Shown: positions 42,548 through 55,152, numbered from the stretch's first letter. The stretch: DNA of 64,000 nt from Aspidiotus rigidus (GCA_035079385.1 JAVHKY010000052.1:5580001-5644000); one strand, 5' to 3'. Made by a program: numbers and translations. The notes: a model not told the origin generated them from the letters alone.

Positions 42548-45500
42548 ATGGGTTTATATTATTCAAAGTTGTACGTTTTTTTATTGCTGCTAGTTTGTCG
42601 ATTGGTCTCTGGTCTCAGTCCTCTATTCGTATCGCGTAAGGTAAAGAAAAACTTCACTTTCGAAGGCATCTACAAGAGATGGGTAAGTGTTGCGCTCATC
42701 AATCACGTCAATCAATTCTCTATCATCACCTCGCTTCAAAATTATATCTTCATCGCCTGTTGAGTTCGAGATATCTCCCTTAGTGCACATCCTTCGCTTT
42801 GTAGCATCTCTCTATTTTGTTTTTACAGCTAGAAAAAGGAGTTTCATACAGTATGGATTTCAGCGGTGGCATTCTGCTCGCCACCTGTTTCGTCCACATG
42901 ATTCCTGAAGTTCGACACAATCTCATGCGTAGAATGACCGATAGGTATACTTTCCCGTATGCTGAGACTCTCGTATGTATAGGATTCTTCACCGTATATG
43001 TAGTAGAAGAGGTGGTTAGACATATCCTTGAAGACAAATCGTGGTATCATCATCATCACCACCACCGGGAAAAGTCCAACGTTCTGATTGAGGTTAGAGA
43101 CGTCGAGTCGCCGTTTACAGATGTAAAGGTAAATAATGGATGCCAGTCTGCAGATACCAGGGATACCATTAATCATATCCAGTTGGTATCAACCAATAGA
43201 AAGCCCTCACTGTCAACCGAGATCAACGTAGACTTGAACGAATGTAACAATAATACGAAAAATATGAAGAATGACAACTTGAAATACTTCTTGCTGGTGT
43301 CAGCTTTATCTTTCCACTCAATTATGGAGGGTGTAGCTCTTGGTTTGGCTCCTAGTCTACAAGACCTATGGTATCTATTCCTGGCTGTTATGGCCCATGA
43401 ATGTACCATTCTGTTGTGCGTGGGAGTTGAGCTGGTTGCTAACTGTAATAATACATCGACTATTATCAAATACATGACTGTACTCGCTTTGGTCTCGCCT
43501 GCCGGTAAGTTTCACCTTCTTTGTTGTAATTAATAGTGTTTTATTCAAAATCCTATTAGAATTTGCCGACCGATCAATCAACCAAGCGTCCATTATATGA
43601 AATAAGAACATTCCTATTCTTCAGTCAGATTTCTTATCTTAATCAAAAAATTCTTGTTCAATCTTCTGGTATATTTTTTTTTCCTCGCCTGGTAACTTAC
43701 AGTCGTAAACTTCTAAAGCGTCGTTCACACTAGCGTAATTTTCCGCGTTATATCACATAACGCCGCGTTAAAGTTGAACCGGTCCAACCCCAGACCAGGA
43801 AAATAAAAATAACGCGGCGTTATCGACTGTAACGCGGAAAATAACGCTAGTGTGAACGACGCTTAATTTTGTTTCCTGTTTGCCGTTTATTGATCTCAAG
43901 GAGCGCAGCCAAATGAGTTTTGTAATTAGCAATGTAGGAGACTTTTAGTCATCGTGCAATAGGTTCTTTGTTTTATGTTCGATCCCTCTTCTAAAGAATC
44001 CGATTGGAAGAATGGGGCCAATGGATGACGTCAACATCAACTTTGAAAGAGCCTCAATTTTTTGAAGATTTCAAATGACTGTTATTATTGATTTTAAAAA
44101 TTCTTCATTCATAAGGATCATTATTTTCAAATTGGTGTAATTCGACGGTGAAATTGCCTACAAATTGATTTTTTTTTTTTCTCTTTTCTATTGCTTGATA
44201 TAAGTCAAATTTAACAGCAAATTTCACTTTAAAAAGTAAAAGATGTTTGAGTATCCTATCACTATTTCTTAGTGTTATACAAACGAAAATTTGAACATAG
44301 GCTTTGCAATGCAACTACTTTTCATTCGGTTTCAATGAAAAGATCGTAAGATCTGTATTATGCGATGAAAAAGTATTCCTGGTTTATTCTCTGATCTATT
44401 TTTCTCTCAAGACCGTATTTTGTGTACCTTCTTTTATTGACGTGAATCACATGCTCAGAACATAGGTGATTTTGTTACCGTACAACAAAGACTATAGGAA
44501 AAATATTTCATATACTCAATAATTTATCCTACAAATATATTCGCAAATAGAAACAAAAATTACGTGTTTCTATATAATTTTGTAACAGTTATTAGGTATT
44601 AATAAATATTACTCTAACTCAATTGATGGACCATAATATTTTGTATTTTTTTAAAAATTCTCTTGACCCAGATGTGTATTGCGTAGGTCTTGTCATTGCA
44701 ATACATAATATACATTTAATTATACGTGAATTCAAATATTATGTTATTATGCCTCAGTTTTGCGGATGAAAGATCGTTTTTGAGATGAGAAGTGAGGAAG
44801 CGGGATAAAATGTAGGGCATTATTGCGAGAAGAACGAGGCAATAATGTGAGTTTCTCGTAGTTTCGATAGTGTTTGCTTGCTATTTGGAATGAATTCAAA
44901 AGTTTTGATTTTTTCATTCGTTCACTTATAGTAAAAAGCATATTATAGAACTAGGTGAATTTCAGTGCGCAAAATCAACTTGTGCGTTTGCACTCGTCAA
45001 TAATCGCGCACCTTATGCACCTAGTTGTATGATATGCTATTAGTTGCTAGCTCTGAAGTAATATTCTTCCACTCTGTTTGCAGCACTGTAATTTATGGAA
45101 AGATTCCTAGATTTGTCCGTGTTTTCATTTAATTGGGATATTAACCTATGTTTGGTAGCGCTAGAATCGCCTTCCTCTCTCGCCGCACTCGCTTGAATTT
45201 CTGAGTGACGATTTTACGTTCACTGTATTTGGGCATAAGAATCGAGATTTTCAATTAGTCGTAGATAACTCAATACTTCATTATTAGAATTACTTCTTTC
45301 AGTTATCAAATCGCTTGAAGTGTTTAAACAATTTATAGGACATAATTTTTCGATAATACAAATTGTAATCATTTAAATCGTATTTGAAAATTGCAAATTC
45401 CGCATCATGAAGCATGGTACGTTAAAATCATCCCCCACATGTTTGAACACGGCTACTAACTTACGCAACTAGGCATTGGCGGAAATAGACTCGGGATTTC

Positions 45501-47695
45501 GGGGGCAGGGCTGTAGCCCCATGAAATAAATTCGTCCGTACACAAAGTTTGATTTTTACTCCCCTACTTACCCCTTACCCCCTCGAAAAAATTAAAAAAA
45601 TTATAATCAAAACTGTTGGGGGGCTAAGCCCCCCTATTTCCGCCAATGAACTTGGGTTAACATCCCAATACTCAAGTACTCCTATTTTGTTCATTTTGAA
45701 TTGAAATTCTCATCTTTCTCTGACAATGTCAGAAAAATGTAGCTTAGAGGGAGCGAAGTAAGGAATCAGCTAATAATTGGTCTCCTCATTATTTGTGACT
45801 CTCAAGAAAGAATCAGGAAAGAGGTCAAAATTATGAAGGGATAATTTACTCAAACATATCTTATGAAGTTATGAACTATCTAATCATGAGATAGTTATCA
45901 GACGCTGTATTTTGACATTCAAAGTATAATGTATCAATTCATTCTTTCTCATTGATTCTGATGTAGGATGTGGTACAATAATTCAATTTTCATTATAGAA
46001 CTGAAAATTTTCTTCTTTTATGCAGGTGGTGTAGTTGGCGCCATAATAGCATTTTTTGCAACAGAGAATGACTCAGCATCCTCATTGGAAATGTCCTTGA
46101 TTTACATTTTACAAGGCCTAGCTGCTGGTACCATACTCTACGTCACATTTTTTGAAGTGCTTGACCATCACAAACAAAACCACTATCAAGTTGGCCATCC
46201 AACACCTCGGGATAATCAGCACTTGGGAAGTGACCTACCAAAATTAGTTTTTATTGCAATGGGTTTCTCATTAATGATATTACTTGAAATGACAAGTAAG
46301 CAAATTACTAATTGACTTTTATTTCCTCTTATTCAAATTTGTTAAAACTTCAATATTCTGAGACTAATTTCTAAAAATTGTCAAGCTGTAAAAAATGTTT
46401 GTATGTAATAAATAGAGACCGGATTCCTCGGCGTTTCGGCTTTCGTTCTGCTGTATGATAAAGGAGTGCTGATGATGTATGAGTGCGTTTCATATCGAGG
46501 GGGGCCTAGAGAAAAATTTTTATTTTGCCAAAAAATGCCGAGAATGAAATAAATACCGAAAATAGTGAAAAACGCAGAAAAAAACCGAAAGTGCCCTTTT
46601 AAAGAAAAATTAGTATCGATGAAGATTTAAGCATTTGAAAGGGATCTCCTGAGAAGAAACTAGATATTATATTTTTTTCTTTATCGTCGTACGTACAATA
46701 TTTGAAATTATTCCTCGACGGCGATCGCGTTTCTTTCACGAGTTTTCATGAATGAAGACTGTGGAGACTTGATTAGATAAAAGAAGAAGTCCTACAAATT
46801 TCAATAAAATACGCATTTGCTACTATTCCTTTTAAAAAAATTTCAATAAAATACACATTTGCTACTATTCTTCTCCTTTTTTTTTTTTGTAATTGTAGGA
46901 CTTTACTACGTTTTTGCCGAATAATGCCGAAAGTACTACTTTCTATGCCGAATTTTCAATTTTTTAGCGCCGAAGAATCCGGTCTCTAGTAATAAATAAT
47001 CTTGAAAAGAGAGAATGGATGTTGAGAGGAGGTCAAATTGAGAAACGTTTACTCTTTTGGTATGTTTATTGACTTCTATTATTCAGAATTGAATACTACT
47101 TGCAAATTAACGATCAGCGTATTTCTTCCATAAGAGCCAATGTTACTTTTCTTTCTTGAAAAATTAATCCCTTTGTCGGATACTACCCACTAGTGCGCGC
47201 TGCATATCAGGACGTCGGTGTAACAGGGGGGAAATATTCTTTCTCCCTTTTACTCTCCGAATACGCAGCACACTCTTGTGGTAGTATCCAACAAAAGTGA
47301 CTAATTTTTCAACAATGCAAGTATCTGGCTGGTATGTGTATAGGTGAAGTCAATGTTGATGGATAAATTGGTGAAACAAACAGATAACTGTGTCCAGAGA
47401 GAATGAATACATTGGAGTGGAATATTGTGATAATTTAATTGTTTCAAAGAATTTCATCTTTTGACGATTCAATAGTTTTATCTCCCTAACTTCTATGGAA
47501 GCATTCATAGAAATTCTAATGAATATCCCTTGTTAATAATAATCATGATGAAAACATCTAATTATACTTTACAATCATTTTTGTTGGTATTTTAACAAAC
47601 AATATTTTTTGTTGTTGGCAGGTAATAATCACCATCAATCTAACTACAATCTAGATGATGCTTCAATGAACAGGAGTGATCATTGGCATTTGTAG
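42548..47695 (+). CDS. ZIP-family (SLC39A) zinc transporter, ZIP1/2/3-like, complete
   Basis: Moves Zn2+ (and related metals) into the cytosol. Four exons join in phase: 42548-42682, 42829-43504, 46026-46295 and 47622-47695. They give 1155 nt, or 384 residues, with GT-AG introns throughout. Membrane spans: residues about 8-28; then MDFSGGILLATCFVHMIPEV; AETLVCIGFFTVYVVEEVV; a variable cytosolic loop with HHHHHH; and TM4 with SALSFHSIMEGVALGLAP. TM4 carries the HSxxEG metal-site motif. TM5 has AVMAHECTILL, and two or three spans follow in exon 3 (GGVVGAIIAFF, GLAAGTILYVTFFEV). The short last exon is His/Asn-rich. TM3-4 loop histidines are typical of the subfamily. The orthology group (for example Drosophila Zip42C or Zip88E) is not resolved. 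Confidence 0.9.
43716..43864. mobile_element. Hairpin MITE in ZIP intron 2
   Basis: The ends AAGCGTCGTTCACACTAGCG and complement form arms of about 60 bp around a short loop. No clear target duplication. It lies in the 2.5-kb second intron. Confidence 0.75.
45134..45667. mobile_element. CATCCCA-family MITE in ZIP intron 2, invaded
   Basis: A full copy of the family at 10572 and 17151, lengthened by a 175-bp element at 45474-45648 near its right end. The rest of the second intron shows no conserved structure. Confidence 0.8.
45474..45648. mobile_element. Nested MITE with CATTGGCGGAAATAG ends
   Basis: The ends CATTGGCGGAAATAG and CTATTTCCGCCAATG are flanked by AACTAGG (45467-45473) and AACTTGG (45649-45655), a 7-bp duplication with one change. 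The unfilled sequence is preserved in sister copies as AACTTGG, which confirms the insertion site. Confidence 0.85.
46413..46988. mobile_element. hAT-type MITE in ZIP intron 3
   Basis: The ends TAGAGACCGGATTC and GAATCCGGTCTCTA are flanked by GTAATAAA at 46405-46412 and 46989-46996. TAGAG ends plus an 8-bp duplication are diagnostic of hAT. Two direct copies of a 30-bp TTTCAATAAAATAC motif occur at about 46799 and 46842. Confidence 0.9.
47156..47312. mobile_element. Hairpin MITE in ZIP intron 3
   Basis: The arms TTGAAAAATTAATCCCTTTG and complement, with GGATACTACC inside, bound about 157 bp. Target duplication not evident. Confidence 0.65.
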
Positions 47696-48654
47696 TCATT
47701 TGATAAAACTTTATTTCTTCCTTAACGGTTTTTGTATCATTACTCGATAAATTTTTTCATGGATGTACGTTTGGTCCTCTTTAACTCGTTTTGTCTCGAG
47801 TTACCATATTTTTCCTCCCTGATTTTTTTCTCTTTTTTATAATTGTATGTTCCTCTCTTTTTTTTTCTCTTTCATTTCAACAATTAATTTGTGTACAAAA
47901 ATTTTACTTATTCATTATTAACGAGTTAATTTGAAGATATAATCATTACTTGTTCTTGTCTGTTGAATTTCAATTTTCTTATACATATGTTTATGTATTC
48001 TTAAAGTTTTCTGCGTTTGTTCAACTTCCTGTAAGAATATTTTTTAATGTAAGAGGGCTAAATTGAATTGGTATCTTCCTCTCCCACTCTCTCTGCAAAC
48101 AAATTCCTATTTGTTCTTTAACCAAAGGTCAGGTAAAGTACTTCACTTCTACCCTCAAAATTATTGTATCAGAGCGACAACACGATTCAACGCAACAATT
48201 GTCAGATCAAACTTCTGTTTTACTTTATGGTAGGTATTCAGTACCTACAACTGAAACTTTATTTTTAGGTACCAAGGTACAATGTAGGTTTGAATGTATT
48301 GAGTCTGTACCCGAGTAAAAGTAATAAGAAGACAAGTCGCAGGTACCCATACCCTGTATATTTATGAACGGAAGTACAATCAACTCTATCGCGCACCAGA
48401 TATCACATATAGCAGGTAGCATAAATATAAGAAATAAGATGAGTGGTGCAGGCCTGAGTAATTATGAATTTAAGCGCTACGTGGAAAAGAAGCCTTTGTA
48501 GCCTCTGGTTCTTTTTCCAAAAAGGCGTTTATTGTGTTCTACAATCTCTGTCACGGTTAAAGGGAGTATTTGGTTGAAGTAGGTAAGCGCGACGATCACA
48601 ACGCCAAACTACGCGTAGACACGCGTAGGCGTTATCTTATCTACCAAGTTTTAG
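47696..48654. other. 3' region of the ZIP gene
   Basis: T-rich sequence after the stop codon, probably 3' UTR to about 48.1 kb, then unassigned. 48225-48425 has short repeats of GGTACC/GGTACAA character, also seen loosely at 51600-51780. No gene recognised. Confidence 0.4.
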
Positions 48655-48994
48655 TGCTGAAAAAATTATTGCAGAGTTAGGAATCAGCCGAGGCGTTTGA
48701 TATTCGACTCAAAAATACTATATAATCAACTCTATAAAATTTTGAAAGGATCATCGTTCTAAGTAAATTCTGGTATTTTTTATAATCTTCGGAAATTTCA
48801 TCAATACTATGGTACCAACGGTAACGTCTTGGCACACGTGGGGTGTGGAAGGAACAGGGGAATAGCCCGAGTGTTTGCTGCAAACCAGGTAGCGGAAGTT
48901 TGTATGTACAACTTCAGGACTGCGGACACAATTTCAGCGTTGATAGGGCACTTTGCCTTAGCGTTATGTCATTACCCCTTCATCTTATACCGTG
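48655..48994. mobile_element. GGTATAAGATGAAGAGG MITE, copy 3, truncated
   Basis: Matches the 3' two-thirds of 26775-27233, ending CATCTTATACCGTG, but is clearly more diverged. It contains a short duplication around GCGTTGATAGGGCAC. 48995-49198 is unassigned. Confidence 0.75.
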
Positions 48995-49198
48995 GTTATA
49001 ACGAAATTAGGAAGAGTCTATTTGGTTCAGACGTACTATGCTTTAAAACTTCAAATGCATCTTTCACCAAACTAACATTTTCACTGGATGCCCCTTTTCC
49101 ACACAGCGCTTCAATTAGTGCCAGGTGACTACAGGGTGAAGAGGTATACTTACAAAGAGTAAAAAAGACGTACAAAAACCCCAATAAAATTACACTAC

Positions 49199-50500
49199 CG
49201 AGCGCTTTCGGCTAAACAGCCATTCTCGAGTTATAGAAAGCGACTCAACCCAACACCAACGAGAACAAGTAACGTCGAAGAGGTCACGACTGAACCAGCG
49301 CACCATCAAAATGTGAGTCATCCTCATAGACTAATTCAATCAATCCTTCCTCAGGAATGTACCTGTCCAACACGGTAATACCTTTATTATTCCGGTGACG
49401 ATAAATTTCAATTTCTTCCAGAGCTGAATGCTAGAAATATGAATTTTCCCTGTGAAGGAGAATTTTGGACCCCTCTTTGAGACTATGACCACTTTCAATT
49501 AAGTGGTCAGCAAAGGCCGACTCACCTACTTTTCTTTCTCCCCAAGCTTTCCTGTATTCATCAACTCTAACTTGGAGTAGTCATACCTATAAAAACACTA
49601 CGGCAATCACCACAAGCCACCCAATAGACGACCCCCTCTCGGCCATCGGTATAGGATCTTTTAATTTAACCAAAAGGCTCTTCACATTAGTAGAATGCTG
49701 GCCGAAAACCAAAAAGGACGGAGAACACGGCTCAACTCCAAAGAAAACTTACCCAGAAACAGCAGCCTAATCCACCGTTTTCGCCTATCAAGGTGCGGTT
49801 CTCGGGGGAGGGAGGTCGTAGAATCGGGACATTTTCTTGTGAGTCTCCTCGGACCATAAGGTCAATGTCCACCTTAACCTGATTCACTCTAGCCAGATAT
49901 TTTATCGTCACGAGTTCTTTTTAGAAAGCGACCTCACTCAGAGGGAGTTGAGTGAGACGAAAGAATAAGCTATTAAATGTAGCTAGTTTGTGGGCAAAAG
50001 TAAGAAAGACGACCCGTGGATGGCAATATCGGTCAAAGTACTTTTCCGGTAAATACCAAATTTGTGGACGCCGTCTATGATAGAGATGGTCAAGACCAAA
50101 AAGTTTATTGAGGAGCCACCAACTTCCAGAGTAAATTTGATGGAAGGGTATAGGCTATTTAAATAAGTGAGACTCACTAAGGAGCTCCGCAGGACCGGTC
50201 CACGCGCATAAAATATCATCCACGTACCTATGCCAATAGAAAACGTGATTCAAAAACCCCGGCCCAAAGAGAATAGGTCAAGCTCAAATTTGGACATAAA
50301 GACCTTCAATATGAGAGAACCCGAAGGGGAACCCATAGGGATCTCCACCTCCTCGGGGAACTCAAAGAATTTACCATCAAACTTGCAAAAATTAGGCGAC
50401 CAACAGGCGATCAGAAGGTCGAAAAATTCGCCAAATTCTTCAAGAGGAGCGTTAACATGGGTATTGAAGGCCCACAAAGTACCAGTAAACGCACACATTT
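49199..50500 (-). pseudogene. Penelope-like element fragment 2: RT, GIY-YIG and terminal ribozyme-like motif
   Basis: Reading the minus strand, 50250-50498 has VEIPMGSPSGSLIL, an RT motif. After a frameshift YWHRYVDDIL (about 50212-50235) carries the YVDD catalytic box. 49983-50130 has INFLVLTISIIDG and FGIYRKSTLTD. Further on, GVVYWVACGDCRSVFIGMT (about 49577-49635) is the GIY-YIG endonuclease. At 49199-49240 the sequence CTCGAGAATGGCTGTTTAGC then CGAAAGCG has the stem II-GAAA layout of Penelope hammerhead ends. Several frameshifts and stops make it inactive. It belongs to a different subfamily from 19655-20805. Confidence 0.8.
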
Positions 50501-52264
50501 ACAATTGATTACCTCGCCTGTGCAGCAAAAAGTACGTGCTACAAATCTACAAAATTGACCTGTGTAAGAATCTTATCAGCCAACTTGTAGCACAACCACA
50601 ACATACGCCGAGCTGCTTTTAAATTATTTACAATTGCAAAGTGAGCCAGATTTATCAAATCCCCCCCCCCCCCCCAACAAAAAATTGACAAGAATCTATC
50701 ATCCCAGCACCCTATAATGGAGAAGTCAACTCCCAATCCAGAAGAGTAGGCATGGAACTTTTGAATTTCCTTGTCAAGAATAAGACCCTCCTGTGGTTGA
50801 TACACAGTCTACACCAAAAATATTGAACACTCGAGAGAAATACAACCTCATGTTGCCTATAACAGTCAGTATTACCACCCTTGCCGTATGTCATGGCACA
50901 GAGTACTACCGTACAAAATAATAATGTTTGACAAACGTGCAGGTATTGAATTCCGCAAAAAAGGTTGTTAAAACACGAGTGATGTACGTAGGACTACTTT
51001 CCCTAATGGTAAGCACTGCACGTTGGTCAAACATTATTTTCACGGCAGAGTAGTATATGAGATACTTGAAAACCATTAAGAAGATAGAGAAAATCGTGTG
51101 GGCTGGTTTGAACATTTTCTGTCACCATGAAAGGAGTAAGTTATAAAGCTGAACAAGAAAATGGGGAAAGACAGACATTGGAAAGCTCAGTACAGAAGTG
51201 TGCACCAGTTATAATTTCCAAATGTGAAAATTTGGGGCCGGCCAAAAGGCGCTGCTCACCAGTTATGTTCCTTAACAAAAAAGTGCTGCTAAGGTATCGC
51301 GCCTCTGGTCTTCAGAGGAAGAAAACGGGTGGGAAACAACAAGAGGACTTCAGGTAAACAACGACGCATTTCATCTGCAGACAATTTTGCTACTGGTTTC
51401 AGTTTGGTTTGTACCTTGTAGGTTTGCAGCAAAGGTGAGGAAGTAACAAAGATGGACTGCTACAAGCAGCTCATCCATGTCCTTTGCGTGGACAAGGTGC
51501 TGTTTTGTCCAGACTATGGAGCATAGCTTATTAAATGTAATATAGCTGTTCTACTATCATCATACATTTCATAATGATTCATCAACTCTACCTCATACAC
51601 TCTGTTGTTGATTGTACTTCCTTTCATAAATACATGCAGTAATAACCCACAGTTCCTGAAACTTTTCTCTTCTTACTTGTACTCAGATAAAAACTCTCTT
51701 ATGGTTTATCGAAATTGCGTTGTACCGTATCTAACAAATAACACTCCAGTTGTAGGAGTTGTACCTACAAATAACGCCAACCGTTATTAAAAAGAATACA
51801 TCATTACACTATGAAAATGTTGCCCGCCAGGAAAAGTTGTGTCAAGAAAATGGTATTGCCTATCTGATGCCATTTCTGCAACAAATGGCACAGTATTGCC
51901 ATTTTTTAAACATTTTGACGGGTCACATTTTGAAAAGTTGGCGCGGTCAATATTGTTTTGTCAAGAATTTGGCTAATTAAATGCGAGTTTTGCTTATTAG
52001 GGTCCAATTTGTTTTGTCAAGAATTTGGCTACATGTTAGCCATATGGTATTGATTTTTCCCAGCGGGATTATTATAATATTTAAAGATGTTGTCAGTAAA
52101 TACATATTTGTAAACTATGTATTAGCCATTTTTCACTTTTTTGCACAAATAACAAACTAAATTTCTGATCAACAATAGGGTATGAACTATGAAGATTTTC
52201 CAATCTGTGACCAAATTTTCTAAAGATTCCGAATTAATAGTACATCAAATAGATAACAGCCTAT
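50501..52264. other. Unassigned region with a hairpin and a C15 run
   Basis: Minus-strand ORFs just upstream of the RT fragment (50539-50805) may be more of the same element but show no motif. A run of 15 C lies at 50661-50675. An inverted repeat with TAATGTTTGACAAACGTGCA arms occupies about 50910-51060. A 76-codon ORF (51127-51357) is unrecognised. Confidence 0.4.
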
Positions 52265-52272
52265 GTTTGAGC

Positions 52273-52753
52273 CAAAGTCATATAGAAAAACCAAGTTAGT
52301 TCACGACGCATTTAACCAACGTTATTCTTTACACATGAAGTTAATGGATCGCGGTAGGCGCGCATGGTGCATAGATGTCCAGTTTTCACACAGCGCATAT
52401 GGACGATTTTCAAATTTTATTGATTTACTCGAAAAATATTGATTTTTACGCAAAGTTGAAGAGAAGTAAACTTAATCCTCTTGTAACTTTCTATCGATTG
52501 ATGTGAAGAAACAAATTTTATCACAAAAAAATTTGAAACCACCCACGTCTGATAGGAAATTACAAGAGGAATAATTTTTGTTCTCTTCAATTTTTATGAA
52601 AGTTTATAGTTTTGGAAATAACGGGAAAAATTAAACATCAGCCCATAAGAGCCTATAGTGAGGTAGGACATCAGTAATATGCTAACGCTGTTGCACAGCG
52701 GAAGACCTGCGAACGTAGTGCGTGAACTAACTTGGTTTTTCTATATGACTTTA
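52273..52753. mobile_element. MITE with CAAAGTCATATAGAAAAACC ends, 8-bp duplication
   Basis: Inverted ends of about 38 bp are flanked by GTTTGAGC at 52265-52272 and 52754-52761. The interior is AT-rich. The 8-bp duplication suggests hAT or P. Beyond it, 52762-53649 is mostly unassigned; 53115-53205 forms a GCGGTAAGAGAGG hairpin. Confidence 0.85.
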
Positions 52754-53649
52754 GTTTGAGCAAGGGTGAGGAGACCCTATTCGGACTCGACAGCGGAGTG
52801 GCTGATATCTAGCGGGCATTTCTTGTAATACACAAAACATACACCACTACAAACACACGCACTGGAGGTACTTTATCAACGTTAGGATAAAATACACACG
52901 TGTTAACGGAAGAAACGTTTTCAGTTTGTCACCATTTTACCAGAACTACATTTACGAAGCAAATGAAAACGAAAATACGTTATTTTGAACCATCGTATTA
53001 ATATCTAGGGAACACTTTTCCAATAAATTGAATTATAATTGAGTGAGAGCTCATTGAAAAATTTCCCATTTGAAAATATAGGGAACGAGAATTCTATCCT
53101 AACATTGATAACAAGGTGCGGTAAGAGAGGAAGCCGCGATGCTAGCGCGCGTTCGCTCTGTCGAGTCCGAATTCTGTGGCTAGAAAGGCCCTCTCCTTAC
53201 CGCTCTCTTCACAATTCGCGCATGTGAGCTCCGGCAGGTGCGCTACCGAGCCCTACTTTTTACGTGGATGAAAACATGATGTCGACCATTAAGCAACAGC
53301 AAATTTCTGTATACTCTATTCTTTTTTAATTTTTTTCTTCAAAAAATTCAAATGAGGACCTACTTAGGAGACATTAAAAATCAATGAAATAAACCCACTT
53401 CTTCCCATGGGTGAAGCGATTTTTTTCCCCATCATATTAATTCCATCCACGTGCTTGGTAGCGCTCCTCGCCGGACTCACATAAGCGAATGATGTCGAGT
53501 GCGCTAAGTATTACGAGTTTTTTTCCCTCGCTGAAACTGAAATTTCATCATTCTTAATGCAATAATAAACCAATGTAATTGGAAACTAACAGAGAAGAAC
53601 AAATACATAATTAAATCCTGGTCCTCTACAACATTCGTCAACATTCCTG

Positions 53650-54668
53650 TTAGAACACTAATTTTTGTGTGGAGAAATTCAATCCATTAATAATCCAATC
53701 ATTTGCCGTCTTGCTTTTTAAATTATAGGTTCTCAGAAACCTAAAATTTGCTACAAACCCTTCAAAAGATTTCTGTTGTTGTCGAGATTCTTGAAAAGAG
53801 TTTTTCAAAGATTGAACAGACTGCGTTATTCGAAATGGGTTGAAATTTTCGAACGATTTATGTATTTCAGCAGCACCTTTAATTACGTGCTGGACTGTCG
53901 TAATCTGCAAATGTTTTTGAGTTCGGTTGAGACCTATTCCAAAAACTTACAATGACGTAAATATTTTCTCAGGCAATGGATCAAGATATAATATACTAAC
54001 CCTCCAAAATCTGTACATCGCAAATAAACGAGAACACTATATCCTCACTTCTCATCGCTAATAATTGACGTTGACTATCTGTGAAAAATGGTAAGTTATT
54101 TTTGAGTTGATTGAAAACGTCGGACGTCACCATCTCTTCAAGGGCATCGAAATCGCACACAGCAAGTCTATTCGCCATGACTTGCACTACCTACATGTAT
54201 ACAACATATGGAGAATCACTTATAGTTATTAGAAAAAGAGCCGACAGGCTAAAACGAATTCAGCATAATGGCATGAATCGATTCACTCGCCTTATCAGTC
54301 GTTTTTAGAAATGAATTGAGCGAGAATTCTGAATCTAATTGTGGTTTTATGACGAAGGAATTGAGAAATATGAATTTGGCACCGGCAAGAATCATTGGTT
54401 GCCTTTGCACGGGTAAATCGGTCAGTTTTGGTAAATTCTCAGTGGAATCAGTACTATAGAAGCGACGAGGTAGCGAGAAAAGGGATGACATCCATTTACT
54501 GGAACACACATGCTGAAGAAGTACTGCTGAATTCCTAGACAAGGAACACCGACGACAGACGACTACATCCACAACACTTCCTTTCTTACAAAAGTTGAAA
54601 TTTTTAAGTTGAGTGTCAGAGAAGAAAAAAACGACTCCATTCGTATATTGCCTCAGGCTTCGTTTCAT
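53650..54668 (-). CDS. MAIP1: MAIP1-like mitochondrial matrix protein (m-AAA protease-interacting)
   Basis: In mammals MAIP1 binds the m-AAA protease and protects the EMRE subunit of the calcium uniporter. Proposed exons: 54287-54668, 54001-54186, 53951-53967 and 53650-53904 (840 nt, 279 residues; human MAIP1 is about 290). Exon 1 has a basic presequence and LPRRFYSTDS, a likely cleavage site, then EFSLNSFLKTTDKA. Exon 2 has VCDFDALEEMV and LLAMRSEDIVFSFICDVQI. The last exon ends NFRFLRTY...NDWIINGLNF. The start at 54668 is chosen for its basic, non-acidic leader; 54686 and 54491 are alternatives. The splice from exon 2 through the 17-nt microexon requires introns of 33 and 46 nt, which keep frame but are very short. 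Confidence 0.7.
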
Positions 54669-54819
54669 GAATATACTCACAACCATCACCACGAGTTGTG
54701 CAACGACTTGAATAAACTTCAAGTAAATCCAATTTTAGATAAGGCTGAAGACACACACTCGAAATTACTGATTACACAGTTGCTGACTGCTACTGGTAAT
54801 CTATGGCTACTGGTCAATG

Positions 54820-55152
54820 TATCGGGATTTTACACTAATACCAACACACTCTCACCTTGTAAATAGAAAAGAGTTCCACAGAGTTAAACTTATAGAAGTG
54901 TCACTGCGATCGCTGGTGTACATGGAATATTCGAGAACACCGATGAGTGTATTTTTCTTTAGCTTTTTCATCGTCAATCGTTGTACTTTTCCCTCCTTTT
55001 AGTTAGTCGTATATTATTCGTGAGCCGAGAAGGCAGTAAAGTTTTGTATTGTCGGAGAGATTCCGTACGAATAGTTAAATTGTTGTATTTTCATGCTCTG
55101 TGGACGAATTATATGTTTCAAATACCACCGACGTTGTTGTTTTTCCCCGATA
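54820..55152 (+). repeat. 5' LTR of the Copia element
   Basis: 333 bp, TATCGGGATT ... CCCCGATA. It differs from the 3' LTR near its start (TATCGGG versus TATCCGG), at GAGTTAAAC versus GAGCTAAAC, and at ACCGACG versus ACCCACG. It supplies the promoter and polyadenylation signals of the element. Confidence 0.95.

Noticed and set aside
43024..43100. Six-histidine run as a vector tag or contamination
   Set aside because: It sits in frame inside a ZIP transporter exon with correct splice sites and flanking membrane spans.
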